From Garcia nutans (taxonomy: Eukaryota; Streptophyta; Magnoliopsida; Malpighiales; Euphorbiaceae): 64,000 bases of DNA. The position numbers and the translations under genes are program-made. Shown here piece by piece: positions 1 through 12,800 of the stretch (position 1 is the stretch's first letter; every line of letters starts with the position of its first letter). The stretch covers positions 7,200,001-7,264,000 of the forward strand of contig CANTUV010000003.1 of assembly GCA_947685225.1 (NCBI GenBank), in the 5' to 3' direction. The notes below the pieces were generated by a model that was given only the letters and a program-made list of their open reading frames with translations, ran no database searches and was not told the origin of the DNA.

Positions 1-1300
1 CGAAGGTTGAAGGTAATATCTAGCGCTGCTCCTTAAATCAATCAACACAGCCTGCCCAATCACTGCCTACCTACCTTCTACAACTCATATTTTCTTCAAA
101 TATTGTGTCACAAGATCTGCAATGCCGTTCACATACCTTAATACACTTTTAGTTGCTCCCAAGTGAGTTTGACAAGGAGCTTGCCTGAACCTTGGTAGTA
201 AGCTAGCAATAAGATTTAATTTGTCTTGAAGCTGTCAGGTACTGTAAGCTTCCAATTATGGTTCTAAAGATTCTGGAGTTTGATTTAGTATCTCTTACAA
301 CTTTTGCAAGTTTCTCATTCATCACAAGAGGAGTTGTAACCCTAAACCCTCTACATTTTACATTTCTTCAATAGATCCTATGCATGCTTTGTTTAGGACA
401 AAATGATGCCATCACTGAATTGACAAATTTTCTCACCAAGGAAGTGTTTCATTTTCCCAAGATTTGGCATCTTAAATTCCAACTTCCTTTCCTTTCTTCT
501 TAAATCTACTCTAGCAACTTTGAATCTCAACCTGTTACCAAGAGATCATCAACATAAAGTAAGACATTATGTTGTTTGTCACTCTCACTTTCTCTAATGT
601 ACAAAACTGCCTCATTTTCACTCTTTTTGAACCCTTTATTGGTCAGGTAGGCACTAACTTATTAATTATTATTATAATTATTTTCAAATATTAAATATAC
701 TCATTTATATATGAATTGGTGTCAATATTGTTGTACCAAGCTTTTGGTGCCTGCTTGAAACCACAAGTAGTCTTATTCAACTTGTTAACCATAATCTCAT
801 TCTTGGAAGCCTAAAACCCTTTCAGGTTGTTCTACATAAATCTCTTTTTAAAGGGTTGACTTGACATCAATGTGACACACTCTTCACCCTTTTTAAACTG
901 TAAGTGTCATCAATAGCCTAGTAGTATCATGTCTAGCTTCTAGTTCAGATACGTCACCATAATTTACTCTTGGTGGCTGTGCATAACCCTCAGCAACCGA
1001 TCTGGCATTATATTTAAAAAGCTGACCCATCAAGGTTAGGCTTGGTCCTAAACACCACTTTATAGGAATTATATTATTGTTTTTGGGCTTAGGAACAAGT
1101 TTTGAGTTTGATTCTATACTTCAAATTTTGCTGCTGCTTTATATTTGGAGGCTCATTTATTGCTAAGTTGCATGTTGTGTTATTACATTATATTCAAAAA
1201 CCTTCTTTTATTCTAGTCTTAATAGCCTTGTTCATCTAGTTTTACATCTCTACTCACCAACATTGTTGGTTTCAAGATTGTAAATCCTATAAACCTTAGA
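1..1300 (-). pseudogene. Copia reverse transcriptase remnant
   Basis: Read on the minus strand, this stretch keeps recognisable pieces of a Copia reverse transcriptase. A CGFKQAPKAW block lies near 734-767, and a HNVLLYVDDLL block with the catalytic YVDD lies near 537-571. A CHIDVKSTL-like stretch near 853-875 matches the usual QLDVKTAF region. Stops and frameshifts separate the blocks, so no ORF of useful length survives. The order RT (left), integrase, protease and gag (right) continues to about 4030 and fits one old minus-strand element. No LTR was found on the left; it may lie outside the window. Confidence 0.8.
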
Positions 1301-2372
1301 TTGCACTGCGTGTACCAAGAAAATGCTTCTTGTTGCTTTTAATCAAGTTATTCTCTCTTCATAGTTGGTACTAGAACTTACCAGACTGAGCAAAAAGTTT
1401 TCAGATGTTGTAGTGATAAGTTTCATGCTACTCCATGATTCAATTGGAGTCCACAAACCTTGTGGGAAGTTTTTTGAGTAGGTACATGGTAGTATAGATT
1501 GATTCTTGCCAAATTTCTCTTGGTAGCTTTTTTTTTTTTGCACCTTGCCATCTTCTTGATGTTCTATTTCCTCTCTGAAACTTTTTAGGGGTGTAATAGA
1601 CTGTAAATGGGTGTTGTCCCCCTGTCCACACAAAACTTGTTGAGATTTGTTAAGGGACACATTTTTCCATTCTTTGATCTTAGAGTATTCAGTTAGCAGC
1701 CACTTTGCTTCTCAACTAAAGCTTTGAATTGCTTGAAGGTTGAAAAAAGCTTGAGATTTACTAGTGTGGAAGTAAACTCAAATCATTCTTCTAAGTCATC
1801 TATGAAAAGGAGTAAGTGTTTATTCCGATTCATTGATACTGTTCTCTTTGGACCACATATTAGGGTGGACAACGTTGAGAGCAAAAAGTTTTTAGATGTT
1901 GTATTGATCAGTTTCATGCTAATTTAATTGGAGTCCACAAGCATTGTGGAAGTCTGTTCAGCAGGTACATGGTAGTATAGATTGATTCTTGCAAAAATTC
2001 TCTTGGTAGCTTTTTTTTTTCTTGCATCTTGCCATCTCCTTAATTGTTCTATTTCCTCTCCGAAACCCCATTTTTTTTAGGGGTGTAATAGACTATAAAT
2101 TAGGTGTTGAGTCCCTATGTCCACACATAACTTGTTGAGATTTGTTAAGGGATACATTTTTCCATTATTTGATGTTAGAGTATTCAATTAGCAGCCACTT
2201 TGCATCTCAACTAAAGCTTTGAATTGCTTGAAGGTTGAAAAAAGCTTGAGATTTACTACCGAGGAAGTAAACTCAAATCATTCTTCAAAGTCATCTATGA
2301 AAATGAGGTGTTTATTCTGATTCATTGATATTATTCTCTTTGGACCACATATATTAGGGTGGACAGCATTGA
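1301..2372 (-). pseudogene. Copia integrase remnant
   Basis: Minus-strand translation gives broken pieces of a Copia integrase core: a KALVEKQSG block, then a TLRS-KNGK block in place of the usual TLRSDNGKE, then the region before the usual TPQQNGVAERKN. Poly-T runs near 1529 and 2012 lie between recognisable blocks. The segment is present twice in tandem (see the repeat at 1388-2372), so it cannot encode a normal integrase. Confidence 0.75.
1388..2372. repeat. Tandem duplication, ~490-bp unit, of Copia integrase
   Basis: Two head-to-tail copies, about 1388-1878 and 1879-2372, align along their whole length with scattered substitutions and small indels. Shared landmarks are GCAAAAAGTTTT at the start, the GGTACATGGTAGTATAGATTG block, a poly-T run, GTTGAGATTTGTTAAGGG, and GGACCACATAT near the end. 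The divergence is visible by eye, so the duplication is not recent. It probably arose by unequal exchange or replication slippage inside an already dead element. Confidence 0.9.
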
Positions 2373-3174
2373 CATACTTTCCCATCCATTACTAACTCAT
2401 TTGAGCACATAAACTTTAAAGACTTTTAAGTTATAGCGCCCAAATCTCCTATGACAGAATCAAGACTCATCGCTTCTAGCACTAGTGTGTTTCTTTCCTA
2501 GACTAAAGTAAAGGAATAGCCTACAACTTAATTTTAGCCATTTTAGTACCACTGGGATCATAGATTAAAGCAACAATTCTCAGACAACACTATATACCAT
2601 TCTTTTCATATGAACCATACTAAGCAAATTGTATATGAGCTAGGTAGAAACAAGACATCATATATTAGTTTAATACTTAATTTAGTTTTGACAAAATCTG
2701 AACTTCTGAGCCTCCACTATGTCTCCGTTATCAACCTTAACTTTTGTCATTATATCCAAGGTTTGAACATGTAATGTCATAGCTACTTGCCGAGTGGCTG
2801 GTACATCAAGTATCAACGTACAAATTACATTTTGAGGTTTTGATAGGCTGAAAAGCCATGAAAAGGTTCTCATGCTTAACAAAGTCAACCTATTGTCCAT
2901 GTTGTTGTTGTCTTTGATTTAACTTAGATCTACACAATTTTTCGATGTTGCCATACTTGCCATAAGTTCTGTATTTTTTTATTTTCCAGCAAGACCTTTC
3001 AGCATGATTTTCTTCTTGAAAATATATGGTGGAAATTTTCCTATTCTCTCACCATTTTTCTAGCTATCACTTTAGTTCTTAACCCTTTATTTTCTTACTT
3101 GTTTCAACTACTGCTTGCAGAAGATTTGCCCTTGCCCTTTCGGATGACGCAACTTAAGCTTATAACCTCAACAT
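2373..3174 (-). pseudogene. Copia protease and zinc-knuckle remnant
   Basis: The minus-strand reading at 2682-2900 contains KVKVDNGDIVEAQ, which resembles the segment after the protease active site of Copia polyproteins (usually KVKMGNGxxVxAKG). Further right, near 2930-2972, YGKYGNIEKLC looks like a CCHC zinc knuckle whose first cysteines and histidine have been lost. The region lies between integrase (left) and gag (right), the expected order for a minus-strand element. Confidence 0.6.
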
Positions 3175-3540
3175 GCACATGTGTTTGAGAGAAGAAAACT
3201 TCCAAGAATTTCTTTTATTTAATTATGAATGAATACAAAGCTTATGAAGGAACAAATTTATAGGCATAAACAAATAAAAATTTTAAAGGAAAATAAGAAT
3301 CCTAGATGAAATAGAATTAAATAAATAAAAATCTTAAAAGGAATAGGATTAAAGAAATAAGTATCCTAGAAGGAATAAGACAGACAAATAAGTATCCTAG
3401 AAGGAATAGGATGAGAATCCTAGAGAAAGTAGGATTCCTTTGTTCTTGTGCTTGCAATGCATGCATCAATTCTGGTAATATAAAATGGTTTAGCTCCTTT
3501 GACTTATCTAAAGATCAGATTTTTGTCTCAAAATTTTAAT
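3175..3540 (-). other. AT-rich LTR-like segment
   Basis: There is no coding signal. The sequence resembles a plant Copia LTR read in antisense (AAGAATTTCTTTTATTTAATTATG and similar text) and contains short imperfect repeats of AAGTATCCTAGAAGGAATA between about 3358 and 3425. It lies between the zinc knuckle and gag remnants of the same strand, so it could be a separate LTR insertion. No partner LTR or target duplication was identified, so the call is tentative. Confidence 0.3.
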
Positions 3541-3599
3541 GAAAACTCGCCAAAACCACCTCAACAACTCTCCTAGCTGTCAAATCCTCGCGAAGAACT

Positions 3600-4030
3600 T
3601 CTCATTTGGTTCATTACATTCATCAATTTGTTATTCTTTGACATATTCAGAATCCTTCATTTGTAGCAACTGACACTTACTTCTTAGGTTGAGGACATGC
3701 ATTTGCCAAATCTTTTCACTTGCTTTCAACTCTTCATTGATCTTTTCCAAGCTTCTTTGGCTATTTCAAAAGTCATAACCTTTGCAAAATCACATCATAC
3801 ATAGTTGGGTGAGTGCATGACAAGATTGAATTTCTATGCACGCTCCTCACTATATTGCTTCATTTGAACAACTCTAGGATTTCCTCTCGGAGGGTGAGAT
3901 CTTCATTAAATTATACTGTGTTATTCAAATAAAAGGCTTGCAAATAAGCTTTCATCTTAATTGGCTAGATTTGCAGTTTTCACTAGTAAAACAGTAGGTG
4001 CAGGAGTTCAGAAGTTGTTGGAACTGTTGG
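3600..4030 (-). pseudogene. Copia gag (UBN2-type) remnant
   Basis: Translated on the minus strand, this region reads as a decayed UBN2-type gag. A stretch KINEELKASEKIWQMHVLNL is followed by RSKCQLLQMKDSEYVKE, which matches the family pattern of a conserved MKDSE motif after a xxLRREFE stretch. Upstream fragments (HPTMYDVIL) also match this gag type. Several stops interrupt it. It is probably the gag of the element whose protease, integrase and RT lie to the left. Confidence 0.6.
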
Positions 4031-4790
4031 GGTGAGCATAGTTCGGAGCAATTTGGAGATTGAGAAATCTCTGGAACCAGACCAAATATCAGAGATTTTC
4101 AAAATGTTAATTGTCCAAAACTAAAAAATCTCTGCATTGTATTGCTTCAATTTTTCAGAGAAATTCTGTTTGGAGTTTCAGATATTCGGAGATTTAGCTC
4201 TATTTTTTTTATACCTTTTAATTAATAATGAATTAAAATTATTTCATAATAAAATTGTTCAAAGCATTCATAATAAAATTATTATAAATATACAACATTC
4301 AATATCCATAATAAAAAAAATCATGCCAATATCCAATATCAATAATCAAAATGCCAATATCCAATATCAATAATCAAAATGCCAATATCCATAACCAAAA
4401 TGCCAATATCCAACATTAACTTGTTACAAATTCCAAATAAAATAACTTAATTGCATAAAAAAAGGGCCATAAAAAAAAGATGGACAAGTCAAAATTTGTC
4501 AAACTCCAAATGCTTTTTTTGAACTTTACTCCCCCTAATTTAACAAAGAAAAGTATGATGAATTGGCTCAAGTATTTTCAAAATAATCAAAGTGAATTCT
4601 AATTTAAATAAAAATAATAGAAAATAAAAAATAAATGAACTCTTATCCAAACCAATCCAATCCAATAAATAATTTGGATTCCAATCAAATTCAATTAAAA
4701 AAAAAATAATTTGCAAAAAAAGTTAAACAATAATCACTTACATTGAGTCTCAAATCTCTATGTTAACCTTGGCACAATTTTTCTACAATT
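4031..4790. other. AT-rich non-coding stretch
   Basis: No gene was seen. The sequence is AT-rich with runs of A and includes the minisatellite at 4323-4418. An ATCTCTGxAAxC-like theme recurs around 4060-4190. It may be old LTR sequence, but no paired copy was recognised. Confidence 0.4.
4323..4418. repeat. 28-bp minisatellite
   Basis: Two perfect 28-bp units starting ATGCCAATATCCAATATC (4323-4350 and 4351-4378) are followed by a shortened unit (4379-4399) and a partial one (4400-4418). It is a small tandem array in AT-rich, non-coding sequence. Confidence 0.9.
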
Positions 4791-5195
4791 TTAGGTTCTT
4801 GAGTAATATCTTAAGAAAAATTTGAAATTGAATCCATTAGAATTTACTAAATGTTGAATGATAGTCCAAGAATAAAAATCAACTAAAATTATGATTGATT
4901 TTATACCTGACTCAAAGTTTTCAAGTTTCTCAATTGTTTCTTCAACTTGTGAAAGAAGGAGAATTCCTTTTTTTGATCGTATGTTATTTACAACAATATG
5001 CAACTCATATTTATACAAGTCAAGATTTATCAAAATATTATTGCCTAATAGTGATTTCTACACTTTTGGAGCAAATTAAGGAATAATTTAAGGAAAAGGC
5101 AGCTACCACAATTTATGCCATAAATTAAGGAAGGATTTGAGGAAAAGACAGCTACCATAAATTAAGGAAGAATTTAAGGCAGCTGTATTTTTCCA
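4791..5195 (-). other. Possible 3' LTR of the 5204-8545 Copia
   Basis: Position suggests an LTR: it lies directly left of the C-terminal end of a minus-strand Copia pol, next to a PPT-like sequence (CACTCCTCTTAAGCTGG at about 5195-5211). On the minus strand a TATAAATA box lies at 5009-5016. A matching LTR on the right side of the element was not found, so the limits are unproven. Confidence 0.4.
5077..5193. repeat. Imperfect tandem repeat AAATTAAGGAAxxATTTAAGG...
   Basis: Three successive, increasingly shortened copies of a unit with the pattern AATTAAGGAATAATTTAAGG followed by AAAAGGCAGCTACCA occur here, close to the end of the putative LTR. They are non-coding and probably arose by slippage. 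Confidence 0.75.
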
Positions 5196-8100
5196 CACTC
5201 CTCTTAAGCTGGTAAATGGATGTCATCCATTCCAAGCTTGCGTGTCAATCGTTGAAATACTATTCCAGTCACACCTTTAGTGAGAACTTCAGCCAACTGA
5301 TCATTAGTGGAAATAAATGGAGTACAAATTAGGCCACTATCAAGCTTTTCTTTAATAAAATGTCTGTCAACTTCAACATGTTTTATACGATCATGTTGCA
5401 CTGGATTATGAGCAATGTTGATTGCAGATTTGTTATCACAATAGAGCTTCATAGGACCTTTCCATTTAATTTTAAGATCATTTAGTATGATCTTTAGCCA
5501 CAAAAGTTCACATATTCCGAGGGCCATAGCTCTAAATTCAGCTTCAACACTAGACCTTGCAATTACATATTTCTTCTTCTCCAAGTTACAAGATTACCTC
5601 CTAAGAAGGTGCAAAATCCCGAAGTAGACCGCCTATCAATGTGAGAACTTGCATAATCTGCAACTATATAACACTATAGGGTCAACCTTTCTTCCCTTTT
5701 GAATATAATTCCTTTTCTAGGAGAACCTTTCAAATATTGTAAGATCCTATTCACAGCTTTGAGATTTGTTTCCTTTGGATTATGCATAAATTGACTTACA
5801 ACACTAACGGCATAAGCAATATTAGGCCTGGTGTGAGATAAATATATAAGCCTCCCAGCAAGCCTTTGGTAAGACTCTTTATCTACCGTCGCATCTTCTG
5901 GAAAATCTCTCAATCTATGATTTTATTCTATAGGTGTATCCACAGGTTTACAACCCAACATACTAGTATCTTTCAAGAGATCTAACACATGCTTCTGTTG
6001 AGAGATGAAAATCCCTTTCTAGGAGTGAGCTATTTCAATACCTAGGAAATATTTAAGTTTCCCAAGTTCTTTTATCTCAAATTCTTTCAATAACTGCTGC
6101 TTCAAGTTATCCATTTCTTTATGTGACTATAATGTCATCCACATATACAATAAGTACACACACTCCCCCTGAAGCTAAATGCCTTATAAATAAAGTGTGA
6201 TTGCTTTGATTTTGTTTATAGCCTAACGAAAGCACCACTTTAGTGAAACTAACAAACCAAGCTTGTGGAGATTGTTTGAGTCCATATAATGCCTTCTTCA
6301 ATTTGCAAACCATGTTTTTGGTTGTTGAATAAGCAAAGCCTAAGGGAATCTCCATGTATATTTCTTCTTTAAGATCATCATGAAAAAAAGACATTTTTGA
6401 CGTCAAACTGTTGTAGTGGCCAAGAGTACTGAGCAACTAGAGACAATAAAATTCTTACTGTATTCATTTTAGCCACTGGAGCAAATGTCTCCAAATAATC
6501 AACACCGTAGGTTTAAGTGTATCCTTTAGCAACCAACCTTGCCTTATATCGTACTATGGTACCATCAGAGTTATTATTCACAGTAAATACCCATCTGCAT
6601 CCAACTGGCTTTTTTCCACTAGGTAATCGTGCCAAATCCCAAGTGTTGTTCTTCTCAAGTGCATCCATCTCAACCTGTATAGCCTTTTTCCAATTTTCAT
6701 TTCCTAATGCTTTAGATAATGTCTTTGGAATAGAGATGGAGTGAAGGTTAGCAAGAAATGTTGTATAAGGAGTAGAAAAGGAGTTATAAGATACATACAA
6801 ATTGATTGGATGTTTAGTGCAAGTTCGTTTTCCTTTTCTTATAGCAATAGGAATATCTAAATCATTAATAGTGGAATTACTTACATTGGTAGGATTAAGA
6901 GCAGATTCAGTTGATAGAGCGTGCTCAGGTTCAGACAATGGTTCTTTCCTTCTTGAATATACCTGTAATGGACAAATGGATTTTTGGTTTTGGTTCCCAG
7001 TTGATTTTTTATGCAAAATTGGGGAATTCTGGGATTCATCTGTAGATACTGAAACTATGGGTGAATCTGCAGGATTTTCAAACACAGAGTTGGGTTTTGA
7101 CAACTTAGGGAGAACGAAACCTCCATCCTCAGCAATACTCAAAGTATTTTCCTCTATTGAAGAAGAATTTTGAAAGTAAGGTTTTTGCTCAACAAATGTA
7201 GCATCAGCGGATATATATACATTCCTAGTAGGATGATAATAGCATTGATAACCTTTTTGAGTAGAGGAATAACCAATAAACATACATGTTTGAGCTCCTG
7301 GGTCAAGTTTATTTCTATTTTGAAAATGTATATGAACAAATGACACACATCCAAAAATCCTTGGAGTTAAATTATTTGAGAAAGTATAGTTGGGGAAAAA
7401 CTATGATAGTAATTGCATAGGACTTTTAAAATCAAAAACTTTTGTAGGGAGCCTATTAATGAGATGAGTTGTTGTTAAAACTGCTTCCCCCCAAAAATGT
7501 TTTGGAACATTGTTTTGAAACAAAAAAGCTCGTGATAGAGAGAAGATGACCATTTTTTCTTTCAGCTATCCCTTTTTGTTGAGGTGTGTAGACACAAGAG
7601 GATTCATGTACAATGCTCTGCTTTTGAAAATAAGAAGATAAAGTATGATTGAAAAAGTCTTTTGCATTTTCTGAATAAAATCTTTTTATCCCAACTCTAA
7701 ACTGAGTTTTAATCATTTCATAGAAGATAGGGAAGATATGACTCACATCAAACTTATTTTTTAAAAGAAAAATCCAAGTAACTCGGGTGCAATAATCAAT
7801 AAAAGACAAACTATTTTGCTCCTGATATATTAGCAACAATAGAGGGTCTCCAAATATCGCTATGAATAAGAGTAAAAGGAGATAGTTCTATTATTACTTG
7901 TTGGAAAAGAAGCTCGTTTGTTTTTAGCCAATTCACATACATCACAATGAAACTGTTCAATCACTAATCCTTTAAAAAGGGAAGGAAACATAATTTTCAA
8001 AATAAGAAAAGAAGGATGTCGGAGACGATAATGAAGAAGTAAAACTTTACTTTTTTTAGACTCTAACACATCAGAAAGAAAGGCAGTAGGTGACGAATCC

Positions 8101-8655
8101 AAAACTTTGTTTTGCCCATTTGGATCTTCAAGATAGTAAGGCCATTCCTTTCCTTAGCACGCCCAATCATCCTCTTCGTGTCTTTGTCCTGAAAAATCTA
8201 GTAAGAAGGATAGAAAGATGCAATGCAATAAGAATCAGTGGTTAACCTATAGATGAAAAAAAGGTTGGTGCACGATTTGGATCATGGAGAACATTTTTTA
8301 GACAGAGATTCATTCAAATAAATATCTCATTGACTAGCTATAGTTGTAACTGATCCATTAGCTGTGGTTATCTTGCAATTGCTTGGACAAGGGGTGTATG
8401 AAGTGGATTTATGTGAAGAGTTGGTCATGTGATTGGTAGTTCCTGAGTCAACAATCCAAGAGATGAGAAAAACAGTATCTGAAGCATTATAAGAATTAGA
8501 AAAGGAAATAGGATTATAGTGAGAAGATGTACTTGAAAAGACCAATGCACTTGTACCTGTTTAAGGTTGTGGTTTTTGTTTTTGGGAACTCGCACATTTT
8601 CTCTCACCTACAAATCCATTAAAGGTCACTTAAACCTTCGGTACCATGTTGAGTA
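5196..8655 (-). mobile_element. Degraded Copia retrotransposon lacking gag
   Basis: This is a minus-strand Copia-type element. Going from right to left, protease, GAG pre-integrase, integrase, RT and RNase H are recognisable in the normal order. The left end has a PPT-like tract; the right end, near 8641-8655, has TACCATGTTGAG followed by GTAGAGC, which may be a worn tRNA-Met primer site. Between it and the protease there is almost no room, so gag and the zinc knuckle appear to be deleted. A right LTR was not recognised. It lies upstream of the methyltransferase exons, possibly inside an upstream intron. Confidence 0.75.
5204..8545 (-). pseudogene. Copia pol, multiply frameshifted
   Basis: Coding pieces on the minus strand are protease (8327-8545, WIVDSGTTNHMT active site), GAG pre-integrase (7860-8102, YRLRHPS and CDVCELAK), integrase (7456-7839, D-to-E spacing ending in TPQQKGIAERKN), linker plus RT start (6513-7346, VGCRWVFTV, RYKARLVAKGYT), RT core (6119-6436, LYGLKQSPQAWF and VYVDDIIVT), the RT end (5674-5913, YLSHTRPNIAYAV) and RNase H (5204-5584, CDNKSAINIAHNPVQHDR). 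The gaps between them carry stops and frameshifts. The catalytic YVDD is intact but the polyprotein cannot be made as one chain. Confidence 0.9.
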
Positions 8656-9647
8656 ATGGTAGAGCAGACATTTATCACAAGCAATTAGTGCAGACATAAA
8701 CAGGTTTCGAAATTTGAACCTCAAAAGAATCTAACTTTCATCCGTTTTTCTTATTAATGTCTACATAGCTTTGTACAAAAGAATGGTCTTTAATCGGACC
8801 CAAATCTAAGCCTTAATCTACTTTACTTGATCTAAACCATATTTGGCTTGACTATCTTACATGAAATATACATTTTCAATTGGGCCAAGTAAAAATATTG
8901 TCATGAAACTTTTTAAAAGATATTGAAAATATAAGTAGATATGTGTGTTTGTCTTTTAATTAAATTGATATTTTTCATATACATTAAAAAATTACATGTA
9001 AATAATATTGAATGATTAAAGGCATTTTTCATAAGGATTTTTTGTTATTATGATGTGTCAAAAAGTTTTTTAACTACATTGAAATGTGAAAATGTTATTA
9101 GTGTGGTGGCACTAACATCTTATTATTTTTTTTTTCAGAAATTTAAGTTAATAAATTATATATGGAAATTCTCAAAAATATGAAAAAAAAACTGATCTGA
9201 AAAGAATTAGATAGGAGATATAGACATATAATTGCTTATTTTTGAAAGTTTTAAGACTTTAAATGATTGAATATATCAAGTTTATGTAGTTTGCATTATG
9301 GTTGGTTGGTTGTTGAGACTAAACATTATTTAACAATATGTATTAGATAATAAATAAAAAATATTTCTCATTTTGGTTGAACTGTAAGTAAGAGCTTTAA
9401 AAATTAAATACAAGTTAAATAATCTTGAGCCCATGCATCATTGTAGTCATTTGACCATTATAAACATCCATGAAACGAAATTTATAGTTTGACCAAAGAG
9501 TATCCAAGTGAATTCTCAATTCTCGACACATTGCAATTATGTTTAAGGACTTCTCCTTGATTTCAATGTATCTTGTGCCTTTCAACTTTATTTTTTATGT
9601 GCTTACTTCCGCACTTATTTGCAAGTTGCATATCACTTCATTCACAG
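8656..9647. other. AT-rich sequence before the first visible exon
   Basis: There are no ORFs and no recognised repeats. The last bases, TTCATTCACAG at 9637-9647, form a plausible splice acceptor, so at least the right part should be intron. The upstream exons of the methyltransferase gene were looked for here and not found. Confidence 0.5.
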
Positions 9648-9870
9648 ATTATCTGGATTAATTGTTGATGTCTTTGGAGATTTAGCTGTAATAGCATCTT
9701 CTGCTGCATGGGTTGAGAAGTACAAACATGAAGTAGATGCTTGCATCAGTAGAGTTGGTGAAATTAATCATATAAACTGGAGACCATCAGTTGAAATTTT
9801 AAAAGAAGAAGGAATGGATGTATCAGATCTGAAAGAAATGCATCTATCCGTTTTTCGTGAAAAGACAAAG
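9648..9870 (+). CDS. Methyltransferase exon A (first visible)
   Basis: The acceptor is TTCATTCACAG. The exon starts with one base completing a split codon (Arg) and reads LSGLIVDVFGDLAVIASSAAWVEKY and onward, ending KTK just before the donor GTACAATATG. It ends in phase 0. An alternative acceptor at GCAAG (9621-9625) would add a few residues not typical of the family. Confidence 0.85.
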
Positions 9871-12800
9871 GTACAATATGCTTTTAAATTGTTACATACT
9901 GCATCTTCATCAGTTTTGTCGTTCAAGGTCCTTCACCAGTGATTCAAACTTCACATTTTTTTAAGCCTTAGCTTGAAGTTAAACTTCTGTGTGAAGTAAT
10001 TTTGACATGCCTTGGGGCATTCGATGCCTTTCTTATATGATTATCTGTCCCTTTGGCCTTCCAGAATGTTATCTATCCCCTCAATACTGCTACATTTTTT
10101 TTATTGAAGTCACAGTTATACCTCAATGGTAGTCAAAGTTTGTCTGGAAGTTTGATATGATACATCAGTGAGAGGAGAAAACACCTATTTCATGCCTGAT
10201 GTCTCTTGCTGTCTCCACTTAATAGATACTGTTTTACTTTGTTTTGTTTCTGTCCTATTGTGCTGATGTTAAACTTTCAATGGCTAATGCATTTTACGAT
10301 TATTTCAATGGTACCATTAGTGCTACAAATTTTGATTTCATGAAGTTGCCTTATATTGGCATTTAAAATATATTTTTGCTGAATGACTGTCAAGGATATT
10401 GGACCTCAATGAAAGTGTCTTTGTGCCAATGCCTACTCAAACTCAAGGCATCATAATCTGTAGATATCTATGTATGTGTGCATGAAAAAGCACCTATTAC
10501 ATACACATGCTAAGTTTGGCATGCCTTCCTGCAGAAACTGCTTCAGCTTCCATGCAAATTTGTTAACTATTGCCATTTGATGCCACCTTAACTTTCATGC
10601 TGCAGGTTGTAGAAAATGGGATTTTTTATGCAATATCATTGGTGGGCCAGAAGACTGGATTTTATGCTGATCAACGTGAAAGCCGCCAATTCATATCAAC
10701 AATTTCAGCTGGTCAGAAAGTTCTCGATGTTTGTTGCTATAGTGGTGGTTTTGCTTTAAGTGCAGCACTTGGAGGTGCTATAGATGTTATGGGTATAATT
10801 TTCCACCTCAAATTTAACTTCCTGTTGGTGTCATTTAACATTAGCAAAATGCTAGTTTGTAGGATTATAGGGTCAATACTGTACTAACTTGGTTATCATT
10901 TAGTATTGGCTAGCTTCTCTCTCTCTTTCTCTTATTGAAGTGATTTTATGAGTGTTGTTATATATCATAGGAGGAAAAATGTTAGAATGGTAACTGAAGT
11001 AAGAGGAATCCTAGTTGGACCTGCTGGAGCTGATTGATTGGGTAGTTAGGATTATGAGAACAGCCTATAATTGTGAATATATGGCAGCATAGGTGGCAAT
11101 TGGGAGAGGGAATGGAATATTTTATGTTATTTTGTTTTTTAGCTCAATTCCACTATAACTTAGGAATTTACAGATGCCAAAGAGATCATCAATTATCAAT
11201 ATCAGAATTACTTCTTCTATTTCCTTTCTCTTCTCTTCTCTCCTTTCTCTCTTCTTCATATTTCTGCTCTCACTTCCCCTAATTCTCTCCCTTCCTCTCT
11301 GCTTCTCTCTCTCTTTTCTATATTTCTAGCTGTTGGGACATTACAAATTGGTATCAGAGCTAGTCTTAATCCGTGATAAGCATCAAGAGAAGGAAGAAAA
11401 ATGACTAAAAGAGGTGGTAAAACTACTTGTTTAGAAGAAATAGTAATCGAAGAAGGGGAAGAACAAGAAAGGTTTACCTTGCTTCAAATTGGGATGAACC
11501 GCAGGCTTGAGATGCTCTATAAGGAGCAGCGTCGCATCTACGATCAGCTGAGGGGTGAGCAACTTAAGCTTGGAAATCAATTGGGTCAGATGATGAATAT
11601 CTTACATAACCTACAAGACGATAGGAAAGAGCCATTAAATCTAGAGCTCATTGACAAAGGTAAACGTCTATTGCCTACGCCTCCCACTAATACCTCCTGA
11701 TTACACGATACAGGGAACCTCTTTGTGTCCGGTAACGGAGAAGGGATATATCGGGGTATTACCATTGTTTATTACCCAAGATGGACTTACCAATCTTCGA
11801 CGGGAAGGAGACCCAATCTTGGCTATGGAAATGCGAGAAATACTTCAAAATCTATGATGTGCTTGACGATTGGGAGTTGGAGCTCACTAGTTTGTACCTC
11901 TCAGACAAAGCTGAACGGTGGTGTTGGGGGTGGGTCAATACACATGAGAACAGTGGTTGGAGAGAATTTTCAGAGGTAGTGATTGAGAAGTTTCGTGATT
12001 CTCCAAGTTTAACTAATGACTTCAAATGACAGGCAGAAGCTCAACGAGCTTTTGAGGCACTAAAGAAGGCTGTGAATTTAGCTCCAATGCTGACATTACC
12101 AAAATTCAGCAAGCCATTTACACTAGAATGTGATGCTAATGGTAAAGGCATAGGTGCAGTACTTGTGCAAGATGGGAAACTCATAGCATACTTTTCCTAG
12201 CACCTTAGCTTGAAGAATTCCTAGCACCTTAGCTTGAAGAATCAGTGTCTCTCAGCCTATGAAAGAGAAACTGATTCTGGTGGATAGCTTGAATAAATAT
12301 GCTCTTCACCACGTTGGCCTATTTTTTTACAGCAGCTGTAGTAGCTAGGGAATTCGTGAACCACAGCTGCAAATTGCATGGGTTGCCTCAAGCCCTATAT
12401 GGATATAGTCCTACTTTTCCAGCCCTCCAGAATGTTACAACTCATGCAGTAGCAGTAAAAGATTGGTTAAAAGAGAGGGAACAGATCCAGATTTTACTAA
12501 AAGAGAATATGCAATTGACTCAGCAAAGGATGAAGGTATATGCAGATGCAATAAGAGCTGGAAGAAGTAGGTGATTTGGTTTATTTAAAGCTACAACCAT
12601 ATTGCCAAACCTCAGTGGTAGTGAGAAGTCATTTGAAACTATCAGCTAAGTTCTATGGTCCCTTCGAGGTGATTGAAAAATTAGGTGCAGTAATTCATAA
12701 ATTGAAGCTTCAAGCAAACTCAAGAGTTCATCTAGTATTTCATGTTTCATTGCTTAAGAAGAAAGTGGGCAGCAACATGGTACCTATTTCTAAGCTTCTA

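Noticed and set aside
4891..5086. Small ORFs in the putative LTR left of the 5204 Copia
   Set aside because: AT-rich LTR-like sequence with no conserved domain.
11073..11282. 69-aa ORF in the intronic Ty3 LTR
   Set aside because: Low-complexity pyrimidine tract in the LTR; a minus-strand counterpart at 13226-13435 lies in the other LTR.
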